From Pelolinea submarina (GTDB lineage Bacteria; Chloroflexota; Anaerolineae; Anaerolineales; Anaerolineaceae), in contig NZ_AP018437.1 in the NCBI RefSeq assembly GCF_003966975.1, positions 744,001 to 808,000 of the forward strand: a stretch of 64,000 bases of DNA. Reading direction: 5' to 3'. The first letter of the stretch is position 1; each line of letters begins with the position of its first letter. The notes beneath the pieces are model-generated. The model had not been told where the DNA came from. It searched no databases and saw only the letters and a program-made list of their open reading frames with translations. This document shows, piece after piece, positions 22,801-26,990 of this stretch. The translations under genes and the position numbers were made by a program.

Positions 22801-25141
22801 AGCGACCCTGGATACGGCCAGCGGGGCTTATACCTACACCCCTGCCGAGAATTACAACGGCGGCGATTCTTTTGTCGTACTGGTCAGCGATGAACACGGC
22901 GGGACTACCACCCAGACTGTGACCATCAGCATTACGCCGGTAAACGATGCGCCCAAGGCCAACGATGACAGTTTCAACACGCCGGAAGATACGCCTGTGA
23001 CAGACGTGGTGGACGCCAGCGACCCGGATGTGGCCACCAACGGCGACAAACTGACCTTCACAGTCAGCCAGGCGCCCGCCAACGGCACGCTGGACCTGAA
23101 CGCGGACAGCGGCGCGTTTACGTACACGCCGGATATCAATTTCAACGGATTGGATGCTTTCTCTGTGCTGGTGACCGATAAAGCCGGTGAAACAGCCGAA
23201 GCGGATATCAGCGTTTACGTAAATTACTACGAAAATGATCCGGAGGCCAACGCGGATTATTACACCCTGGATGAGGATGACGGTATGGTCTCGTTTGACG
23301 TGCTGGATAACGATGAGGATGCCGACCTGCCTTATGGCGATGAACTGCACCTGGTGTCCATCACCAGCGGACCTGCACACGGCAGCGCGGTTATAAACAC
23401 CACCACACATGAGATAGAGTACACACTGGACGCCAATTACAACGGTACGGATAGCTTTACTTATCAAATCAAGGATAATCAGGATCCGGCCGTGTACGAC
23501 AGCGCAGTTGTAACCATTACAGTGACGCCCATTAATGATGTCCCGGTGATCACATCCAGCCATACCCAAAGCATGGATGAGGACAGCCGGTTGACCGGTT
23601 TTGTCACATTTGAGGATCCGGATCTGGCCGATGTACCCGAATCCGACAGCCATCTCTTCTATACCAACGCAGCCCCGCTGCACGGCAAGATAGATTTAAA
23701 CCAATTCACCGGTGAATACCTGTACACACCCGCCAAAAATTACAACGGCACAGACAGCTTTACCATCCGGGTTACGGATGCGCATAACGCTTCGGATACC
23801 CAGACCATTACCGTGACGGTAAACTGGGTGGATGATGATCCGGTCGCCAATGCCGATTCTTACCGCATGTCCGAAGGCGCGGGCTGGAAGACATTGAATG
23901 TGGTTGATAATGATACGGATGCCGACCTGGTCTATGGCGACAGCCTGACCATTACGCAAATCTTGAGCGATCCGGCCCATGGGACGGTGCAGATCAATGC
24001 CACTACCAATACGGTGAAGTACAAGCCCAAGGCAGGCTTCCACGGCACCGACAGCTTTGTGTATGAGATCCGCGATAATCAGGAGCCGCTGGTAACCGAC
24101 AGCGCGACAGTGACTATGAAAGTCAGCGTCAGCAGCAATGACGGTACAGCGGGTTCTTATACGGATGATTATTACTACAATTCCCGATCCAATGGCGCTT
24201 CCGGTAATAAAAACGGTGTTTCGGGCGCAGTGTTGTTGTATGAAGATCATCAAGCCGTTGGGAGTGTCAGCGCCGCAAATGCCGAATCTTATATGCTGGA
24301 TCCGAATAATCCGCCGCAAAATGGCAGGGTGATCATAAATTCGGTTACCGGCCAATATACCTACACACCGAATCCTGATTACAACGGGGAAGAGAGTTTT
24401 ACCATCCTGGCGCAGACGAGCGGGAGGGTACTTGCCCAGGAAATTGAGCTGATGATTTTGCCGGTCAATGACAGCCCAACCGCGGCCGATCTGACCCTTG
24501 CCTTAACCCCGAACCAAAGCGGCAATACGTTCATCCATGCCGAGGATGTGGATGTCTTTACCAATGATGATCAGATCACCTATATGGTTTTATACCAACC
24601 GGAGCATGGTTCGGTAGAAATTGATCCGCTTACCGGTGAAATAAATTATGAACCGGAAAAAGGATTTATTGGTGAGGATTCCTGTACCATCCGCATTCAG
24701 GATGAATTCGGGCAATTTACAGACTGCCTGGTGAAGCTCATGGTCGAAGAGGAAAGCATAGGTATAGACAGAGATAGCAGAGAGATGCCTGCTGCAATGC
24801 CAACAGCTCTTTTATTGACTGCACTGGGTATTTTCCTGTTTATCCTCATTCCATTCTTTGTCAACGTAAAGATCCGTATCATGGCAATGAAACCCAATGG
24901 GAAATATCGCAAGGTCGTTCGTTATAAGACGGTGGTGAGCGGCAGCGGGAATGAAGTCAGCATCGACCTGGGCAAAGAGAAAACGCATGATGGACAAGTA
25001 AACCAATCGGAAATTGTCCTGTTGCGCTCATTTATCTGGCGTTTTCGCAATAAAACCCTGGTAATCAAACGTCAGGGAGCTGTAATCAAGACCGTCAAGG
25101 TGGAGGCCAACGATAACGGGCGCATGGTCATCCCTTTATAA
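10859..25141 (+). CDS. Giant secreted cadherin-like 'tandem-95' repeat protein, 4760 residues
   Basis: One unbroken frame of 14.3 kb. A signal peptide is followed by a likely cleavage after VYA near residue 36. A unique N-terminal domain runs to about residue 270. The bulk is roughly 45 Ig/cadherin-like modules of 90-110 residues, each with the pattern VNDAP, then DEDT, NDTDVDGD, then YTPxxNYNGxDSFTYTVxDG, as in VCBS/cadherin and NCBI 'tandem-95' repeats. The many Asp-rich DxDxD loops suggest Ca2+ binding between modules. Near the C terminus comes one membrane helix (about 4647-4668, PTALLLTALGIFLFILIPFF), then about 90 residues of basic, probably cytoplasmic tail. There is no LPXTG, dockerin or type 1 secretion C-terminal signal. 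Inferred role: a long surface adhesin or stalk for cell-cell or substrate contact. Three groups of modules are near-duplicates (12551-14757, about 20150-22040, 22340-24130), evidence of recent internal amplification. Only the eightfold block carries a regular Cys per module (VDC). Confidence 0.9.
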   Translation: MSMQPAKEPCYIALRVITILSIFARLFSFTVPVYADGGLAFSGWGDEIADLSQYQNNTNAQIDSGLISALDTADSYSIEYLVDVSSITDAIADGEAQLAYAFNCEVSDEGEGANDSGQLTVSFTGAAAADQNHNCSFETQGNFSNSLTIPDDTTAIQFTFTGTLEGGTNTVTFGNVSMIVTDELAPRLDALSTPAAGGGATISVNAIESGSGLSGTYYAAGDRAADYFPAGGTEIEILYGSGSFDLSSGGTYTIYAADYSGNESLKTLQVNTYPQISGLSDQSIDEDATASFSFNITDAESAAGDLTISVISSDESILANGSIGLTNTDGLVAVSAAPKADANGSLTITFYVSDPQGLQQTQTINFSVNAVNDEPTANADAVSTDEDTPITINVLANDTNPDHGTLTVSLLSEPESGSALVNPDGTITYTPADNASGIVTFTYQILDSAGGDTDSAEVTVTVVSVDDMPFAMDDSGELAEDGSLTLNVLENDSDVEGDAFFISAVSDPPNGSAVISAGLDQITYSPDANYFGSDSFTYTIQETMDATKTATATVTLTINGENDAPVPSYNASVSTDEDTQLTESFTATDVDGDELTITVKDGNGPSHGSLLLGDGSYIYQPVDNYNGTDSFIITVSDGTAEVDCEITVTVNEVNDAPVPSYSASVSTDEDTPLSENLTATDIDLDELSYTVKEGNSPLHGTLELIEGGYTYTPAENYNGPDSFTITVGDGTNDVDCAISVTVNSVNDAPAASYSALVSTDEDTPLNETISATDADGDTVTFSVKDGNSPLHGTLELIEGGYTYSPNENYFGTDSFTITVSDGTAEVDCEITVTVNAVNDAPVPSYNASVSTDEDTALTEALTATDIDLDKLNYLVKDGNAPLHGTLELIEGGYTYSPNENYFGTDSFTITVSDGTDEVDCAISVTVNSINDAPVPSYTADVSMDEDTPLTEVLTATDVELDELTFSIKTNGSNGSVVLIEGGYTYSPNADFNGTDTFTIIVSDGSNEVDCDIAVTVNAVNDAPVPSYTASVSTDEDTPLTENLTATDVDLDELTFTIKDGSGPAHGSLELIEGGYIYSPDENYNGPDSFTIVVGDGTTTVDCDITVTVNAVNDKPVPSYSAAVSTDEDTLLTESLTATDVDLDELSYTVKAGSGPAHGTLTLIEGGYTYDPADDYNGSDSFTIVVDDGTDTVDCDITVTVNAVNDAPVPSYSAEVNTDEDTPLTESLTATDVDLDDLSYTVKSGNGPANGTLELIEGGYTYSPNENYNGADSFTTTVGDGTAEVDCAITVTVAAVNDDPVAVDDSAITNEDTPVTIYVLTNDSDVDSPEGDTFSPTAILSGPANGSAEIIGNTIVYSPDTNYYGLDEFTYQITDSGGLTASATVSIKINSVNDYPLPDGLEEEYTIDEDSSITITFNLTDVETPTETLTMQVVSGNTSLVPQTRITITGLEDTNPAVSIKLVPLSNQNGDATFTLRASDGFQTAVYTFTLHVTAVNDAPTARNDSISFTEDTPTVITVSSQLLNNDTDVDNLQSELSYVEIVTTTVDGTLVDNGDGTLTYTPAENYDSTDSFVYRIKDPDGATATATVTLTAAAVNDPPIISEIDDQTIEEDDTLTVNFTVQDFDLETEAEMNTLMITTDSTNPEILDANNMRVTGSGENRTFTAAPLADKNGTVTVTVTVSDGIAEDSTVFVVTVNPVPDAPTAVDDFFYVQETGTFAIDPLSNDWDADGDTSLTANIVSAPDFGTLEANGTAFTYSPNEDFDGEDSFTYTVTDSTGLISETATVTLSADPANHPPVITLIENQVIFEDEGGSVTFSVTDVDGNLSDVRAASSNTTVFPEGSLVLSNSGSDYTLTFTPAPNATCKSVLTITAEDSRGNQSTRTFTVRVVPINDLPTAVDDAVVTNEDQSVTFNVLSNDSDIETATANLVLRKVLSTPSHGRLSSLGSGQFRYTPYDDYNGSDSFTYEMIDTDGGVDSATVTITINSVNDAPEAYDNNLSTIVAPGGTLDNINVIGNDTDPDLPYDVNEEIHVTGIVSQPSCGTAYVNGDGSLKYEAFNIGGDCSEAWITFTYQIEDHYGATDTATVSIAVDTEEVNLSPRTYSIWRSIQEDAATITIDLSNYSFDPDGDSLSYLIDLVVTPYTNLGTAFINGSNIYYTPDANKNGSYSQENFTYSVTDGTSTVYATIYIEILAVNDAPTISMQTDSIVEIPDQEIDEDSTVSLQFYIDDVDIQDTGTTFGLDDLGMSVYSDDAELVPPESISYTRDNDTGLVTLEITPAEEEFGTANITVLVTDGIVYTSDTFLLTVNEVNDPPVAADHWVTTNEEEPIHVDVVDYLANVDGDTITISQGIIAPAHGTLSFDQANGDAIYTPALDYYGSDTFDFVLTDSGGLTDSGTVYVTILNVNDPPDITNLSAILETAEDTDISTTFTVSDIDTDLADITLSGVASDLDLIASYEFTKSTDGSGSVDLTIHPAQNKSGTATVEITASDGDKSDTESLTLKVYAVNDPPVVVNDNATTDEDTSVTINVIANDTDVEDPDTLYVVSTTSPKLLLDGTAGHGTVVNNNDGTLTYKPGANRNDDIFFTYEVSDSGNLRGTGTVTITINAVDDAPTVVGDNRTIEEDNPVTIAVLINDTDIEGDDFSIYSYTNPSHGSVSLDVDTQSFTYSPALNYYGTDTFTYTVAEDLNLEKTATATVRITITAEDDYPIVSTDEPWIMYEDTPGTFDVVISDAETASANLLITFTSLDTTLIKSYNVVLQGSGTSRTVKLTPEAQMNGSLQLQVDVNDGALTTTEYIDIIIMPVNDPPIAQDYTATVTEDGSVNGMVVVKSDIDLLHEGDSHTYALGTDGAHGTAVVQSDGNWTYTPDANYNGSDSFTVIITDEGGATATSTVSVTVDKENDVPEVTSENKNKLDEDTSVTDTIVVYDPDTADGTDPDSIIIQVTTPPAHGEVDLDGLTGEYTYTPDANYNGSDSFTVKVTDEHDTFTSKTVLITVDPVNDAPVAVDDGVDPLIVINEEGSVTIYVLANDDDIDLTREGDELFIDSYSGVDNGSVEIAAGSKSLTFTPDADWNGTETFTYTVIDKHGAKDTANVTVTVNAVNDRPVISDVANQKIDEDTNTGALSFTVTDVDNEDGSLQVTAATSNSSVIPLSGIVLAGSGSSRSVTVTPAADYNTWNPVTSAHEPVTITLTVSDGTLTQTDTFTVTVDPVNDAPVAADDVAPTIKVDEDGTLVISVLANDTDVDIAHEGDSLTIQSFTGVDNGTVTIINSATQLRYVPDADFFGIEEFTYTVVDENNATDTATVKVTVNAVNDPPVISDIADQTIDEDSATDALEFTVTDVDNDDAALQVTAATGDGTVIPLSGIALGGSGSNRTVTVTPAADKNTWNALSSAHEPITITLTVSDGSLTDSTSFKVTILPKNDTPEPEDDSTSVDEDHEIDIDVLDNDYDVDISNESDDLTILSFDGVDNGTVTIISAGKLLHFKPDADWFGTEEFTYTVEDENHATATATVTVTVDPINDAPVISNVANQSINEDSATAALSFTVTDVDNDDAALQVTAATSEGATIPLSGISFGGSGSSRTVTITPLTDKNTWNDTASAHDPVTITLTVSDGSLTDTDTFTVTVLPLNDGPDAVDDTASLLEDGSKTIYVLSNDTDVDLSNEGDDLIITHVDGVDNATVTITHDGKDLLFVPDNDWNGEEVFTYTIEDEGGASDTAQVTVTVTAQNDAPVAVNDTTAVDEDGSVKILVLDNDTDEDIGRESDSLTIISTDDVDHGTVTIALDKKTLTFTPEADWSGVEEFTYTITDTHDAEASATVRVAVKAVVDDPIANDDSFSMAEDAGLTSLDVLHNDTDADLDYGDSLTINAIITDPAHGSISIDSVHQRVLYSPDANYNGSDSFTYQIKDTQDPAVTDNALVSLTITAVNDLPVVTSTNSHTIQEDNSASGKVTSTDVDNADSPDPDSQTYSIQTEPGHGTATLDTASGAYTYTPAENYNGGDSFVVLVSDEHGGTTTQTVTISITPVNDAPKANDDSFNTPEDTPVTDVVDASDPDVATNGDKLTFTVSQAPANGTLDLNADSGAFTYTPDINFNGLDAFSVLVTDKAGETAEADISVYVNYYENDPEANADYYTLDEDDGMVSFDVLDNDEDADLPYGDELHLVSITSGPAHGSAVINTTTHEIEYTLDANYNGTDSFTYQIKDNQDPAVYDSAVVTITVTPINDVPVITSSHTQSMDEDSRLTGFVTFEDPDLADVPESDSHLFYTNAAPLHGKIDLNQFTGEYLYTPAKNYNGTDSFTIRVTDAHNASDTQTITVTVNWVDDDPVANADSYRMSEGAGWKTLNVVDNDTDADLVYGDSLTITQILSDPAHGTVQINATTNTVKYKPKAGFHGTDSFVYEIRDNQEPLVTDSATVTMKVSVSSNDGTAGSYTDDYYYNSRSNGASGNKNGVSGAVLLYEDHQAVGSVSAANAESYMLDPNNPPQNGRVIINSVTGQYTYTPNPDYNGEESFTILAQTSGRVLAQEIELMILPVNDSPTAADLTLALTPNQSGNTFIHAEDVDVFTNDDQITYMVLYQPEHGSVEIDPLTGEINYEPEKGFIGEDSCTIRIQDEFGQFTDCLVKLMVEEESIGIDRDSREMPAAMPTALLLTALGIFLFILIPFFVNVKIRIMAMKPNGKYRKVVRYKTVVSGSGNEVSIDLGKEKTHDGQVNQSEIVLLRSFIWRFRNKTLVIKRQGAVIKTVKVEANDNGRMVIPL
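12551..14757 (+). repeat. Eight tandem copies of a ~276-bp (92-residue) module inside the giant gene
   Basis: Eight consecutive units begin V/A-P/A-SY (VPSYNAS, VPSYSAS, AASYSAL, VPSYTAD and so on) and end TVNAVNDAP. Each contains STDEDTPL, TATDVDLDEL, LIEGGYTYSPNENYNG and TAEVDC. The period is 92 codons with one slightly shorter unit (the fifth). Protein similarity between units is far higher than to the other modules, so the block arose by recent duplication. Confidence 0.9.
20150..22040 (+). repeat. Three copies of a ~630-bp double-module super-repeat in the giant gene
   Basis: Each unit of about 210 residues pairs one module starting PVISDVANQ (or PVISDIADQ, PVISNVANQ), with VTDVDNDDAALQVTAAT and a W-containing NTWN stretch, with a second module carrying DVDxxxEGDxLxI and FTYTVxDEN. 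The boundaries fall near 20150, 20785, 21415 and 22040. Confidence 0.8.
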
Positions 25142-25174
25142 ACCGGTTTTTGAAAGAATAGAACGCCAATTAAT

Positions 25175-25202
25175 TTGACATTCATTGGGCTTGTTGTATA
25201 AT
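25175..25202 (+). promoter_or_regulatory. Sigma-70-type promoter upstream of rpsU
   Basis: A perfect TTGACA (25175-25180), a 16-base spacer, and a perfect TATAAT (25197-25202). It is the strongest consensus promoter in the window and drives a leader RNA that ends in a terminator-like hairpin before the S21 gene. Confidence 0.85.
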
Positions 25203-25208
25203 AGATGA

Positions 25209-25320
25209 CGTTGGAAAAAAATTTACCGGGAGACTCATATAAGAGAACGCTTCCAAAAAAACTGATTTACTCGCATACTAATGAACTCGATTGATATGTA
25301 AATCAGTCGGGTTTTTTTTA
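25209..25320 (+). ncRNA. Structured leader or small RNA upstream of rpsU, ending in an intrinsic terminator
   Basis: From the expected transcription start, TTGGAA (25211-25216) can pair with TTCCAA (25251-25256), closing a domain of about 45 bases. Then ACTGATTTAC (25261-25270) pairs perfectly with GTAAATCAGT (25298-25307), followed by CGGG and eight T. This makes a complete terminator 45 bases before the S21 start. The RNA is either a free small RNA of about 110 bases or an attenuating leader controlling S21/IF-1. Downstream, CCCC at about 25330-25333 can pair with the GGGG of the S21 ribosome site. The RNA class is not recognised. Confidence 0.6.
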
Positions 25321-25364
25321 TGGGATTTCCCCACCCTTCGTAAAGAGGGGAGGTGATAAGACAA

Positions 25365-25565
25365 GTGACTAGTGTAGTATTACGACCGAATGAATCGCAA
25401 GATCAGTTATTACGACGCTTTCGCAAGAAAGTGGTCAGATCTGGCGTCCTGAGCACCGTACGAAAGAAACGTTGGTTCATTTCAAAGAGTGAGAACCGCC
25501 GTATGGAGGAAAAGAAATCCGCCCGCAGGATGAAACGCCGACAGTATACCCGACCTGACCGTTAA
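25365..25565 (+). CDS. rpsU: 30S ribosomal protein S21
   Basis: A 66-residue basic protein. After a GTG start the sequence TSVVLRPNESQDQLLRRFRKKV matches the strongly conserved S21 N terminus (SVVLR.GES...LLKRF), and the C-terminal half is Arg/Lys-rich. The start at GTG 25365 is chosen over GTG 25353 because it agrees with the family N terminus and stands seven bases after a strong GGAGGTGAT ribosome site (25349-25357). S21 sits near the mRNA exit of the small subunit and affects initiation, which fits its pairing with IF-1 downstream. Expression is probably shaped by the terminator-bearing leader just upstream. Confidence 0.93.
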   Translation: MTSVVLRPNESQDQLLRRFRKKVVRSGVLSTVRKKRWFISKSENRRMEEKKSARRMKRRQYTRPDR

Positions 25566-25598
25566 TATCGGGCTTGTATAAGACGGAAAGGAGTCTTT

Positions 25599-25853
25599 AT
25601 GGGAAAAGAGGAGAAGATCCTGGTAGATGGAACAGTGATCGAAGCGCTGCCTGGCACGCAGTTTCGCGTGCTTTTGGACAACGGCCATGAAGTTTTGGCT
25701 TACTTGTCCGGCAAAATGCGGCGCTATTACATCCGCATATTGTTGGGCGATCGCGTGAAAATGGAAATGTCACCTTATGATCTTTCTCGTGCACGCATCA
25801 CCTACCGTCAAAAGAAATCCCGTATGCAGAGCGCAGAAGGGGAAGAAAACTAA
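25599..25853 (+). CDS. infA: Translation initiation factor IF-1
   Basis: An 84-residue single S1/OB-fold protein. [24 protein letters not shown], then [39 protein letters not shown], follows the IF-1 pattern throughout. That includes the GKMR..IRI..GD.V...SPYDL..GRI.YR core, with Ala-Arg in place of the usual Gly-Arg. Family members usually have about 72 residues; this one has a slightly longer tail of charged residues. It occupies the ribosomal A site during initiation. GAAAGGAG precedes the ATG. Co-transcription with rpsU is likely, as only 33 bases separate them. Confidence 0.95.
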   Translation: MGKEEKILVDGTVIEALPGTQFRVLLDNGHEVLAYLSGKMRRYYIRILLGDRVKMEMSPYDLSRARITYRQKKSRMQSAEGEEN

Positions 25854-25854
25854 T

Positions 25855-25890
25855 AAAAAAACCCCGAGCTAAAAAAGCTCGGGGTTTTTA
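25855..25890 (+). terminator. Intrinsic terminator after infA, usable in both directions
   Basis: AAAAACCCCGAGCT pairs with AGCTCGGGGTTTTT around an A-rich loop. The A and T runs flank the stem on both sides, so it can end both the rpsU-infA transcript and the converging minus-strand transcript that finishes at 25902. Confidence 0.93.
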
Positions 25891-25901
25891 TTTTGTGTTA
25901 T

Positions 25902-26903
25902 TTAAACTTCATCATCGTAGAGCGACAGCGCTTTCATGTAATTGGCACGTTCAAAAGCAGCCGGAACAGTCACAGCCTTTTGGCTAAGTATGCCGCGTAT
26001 TTGGCTGGTCGAATCATAATTGTGCCAGGTAATCCAATCGTGAAATTCTTTGAGCATGCTTTCCGCGCGGCCAATACCGTTGGCAATCAGCTCGGATGCG
26101 GTCATTACTGCCGAAGCGCCTGCCATAACGGCTTTAAGCATATCCTCACTGGAGTGTACGCCGCTGGAGAGGGCCATATCCAAATGGACCCGATCGTATA
26201 GAATGGCAGTCCAGCGCAATGGCAGCAGCAGATCACGCGAGGTACTTAATTCCAGCCAGGGTTTGACCTCCAGGCTCTCAATATCCAAATCGGGCTGATA
26301 AAAGCGGTTAAAGAGCACCACGCCGTCAGCACCGGCTTCTTTCAGCAGTTTAACAAAATTAGGCAGGCTGCTGAAGAACGGACTGAGTTTTACTGTCAGA
26401 GGAATCTTAATATCCTTTCGGATTGCGCGAACGACGTCCAGGTAGGATTTCTCCAAATCAACGGCGCTCATGTTCAGGTCGGTGGCAACAAAGTAAAGAT
26501 TCAATTCCAGAGCGTCCGCACCGGCTTCTTCAATAAGGCGGGCATGCTTGATCCAACCGCTATTGGAAACGCCGTTCAGGCTGCCGATGATAGGGATATC
26601 CACACTTTCTTTAGATTTGCGGATGATTTCCAGATATTTTTCTGAGCTCAGGTTGAAATCGTCCATCTCCGGGAAGTAGGTAATAGCTTCCGGGAAGGAC
26701 TCCGTGCCGCGGTTGAGAAAATAATTCAACTCAAGGCTTTCGTGCTGGATCTCTTCTTCAAATAGCGAATACAATACCACGGCACTCAGGCCGGCGTCTT
26801 CCATTTTCTTGATGTTTTCAAATTTCTTGGATAGGGTGGAGGCCGAAGCGACCAGCGGATTTTTCAATTCCAACCCCAGGTATTTTGTTTTCAGGTCTGT
26901 CAT
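25902..26903 (-). CDS. Dihydroorotate-dehydrogenase-like flavoprotein next to PFOR
   Basis: A 333-residue TIM-barrel protein resembling class 1 PyrD. It begins with the family-typical TKYLGLELKNPLVASASTLS and has the FMN-binding ends (GVHSSEDMLKAVMAGASAV; IPLTVKLSP). The orotate-site motif of true DHODH, N-x-SCPN, is replaced by LELNLYFVATDLNMS, so the catalytic loop is missing and orotate oxidation is doubtful. It sits downstream of the pyruvate:ferredoxin oxidoreductase gene on the same strand, separated by a terminator-like hairpin. Genes of this type are often found beside nifJ in anaerobes and are usually left as 'dihydroorotate dehydrogenase-like'. A good GAGGTG site precedes the ATG. 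Its substrate is unknown. Confidence 0.85.
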   Translation of the reverse strand: MTDLKTKYLGLELKNPLVASASTLSKKFENIKKMEDAGLSAVVLYSLFEEEIQHESLELNYFLNRGTESFPEAITYFPEMDDFNLSSEKYLEIIRKSKESVDIPIIGSLNGVSNSGWIKHARLIEEAGADALELNLYFVATDLNMSAVDLEKSYLDVVRAIRKDIKIPLTVKLSPFFSSLPNFVKLLKEAGADGVVLFNRFYQPDLDIESLEVKPWLELSTSRDLLLPLRWTAILYDRVHLDMALSSGVHSSEDMLKAVMAGASAVMTASELIANGIGRAESMLKEFHDWITWHNYDSTSQIRGILSQKAVTVPAAFERANYMKALSLYDDEV

Positions 26904-26933
26904 ATTTCACCTCTCTATAGCGTTATTATATAG

Positions 26934-26970
26934 AAAAAAAGCGAATGCAATCGCATTCGCTTTTTTTTAT
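26934..26970 (-). terminator. Intrinsic terminator after the PFOR gene
   Basis: A 10-bp stem (AGCGAATGCAATCGCATTCGCT read across) is flanked by seven A on one side and eight T on the other. It stands 20 bases past the PFOR stop on the minus strand, just before the DHODH-like gene. Confidence 0.9.
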
Positions 26971-26990
26971 ATATAGTTCTAATTATTTGA

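Noticed and set aside
20000-23683. Long open frames on the minus strand opposite the giant gene (up to 393 residues)
   Set aside because: They follow from the biased codons of the repeated modules (GAC/ACC/GTC), have no ribosome sites and change with the repeats; the plus-strand reading is a coherent repeat protein.
25353-25364. Longer S21 start at GTG 25353
   Set aside because: This GTG lies inside the GGAGGTGAT ribosome site, and the family N terminus matches the start at 25365.
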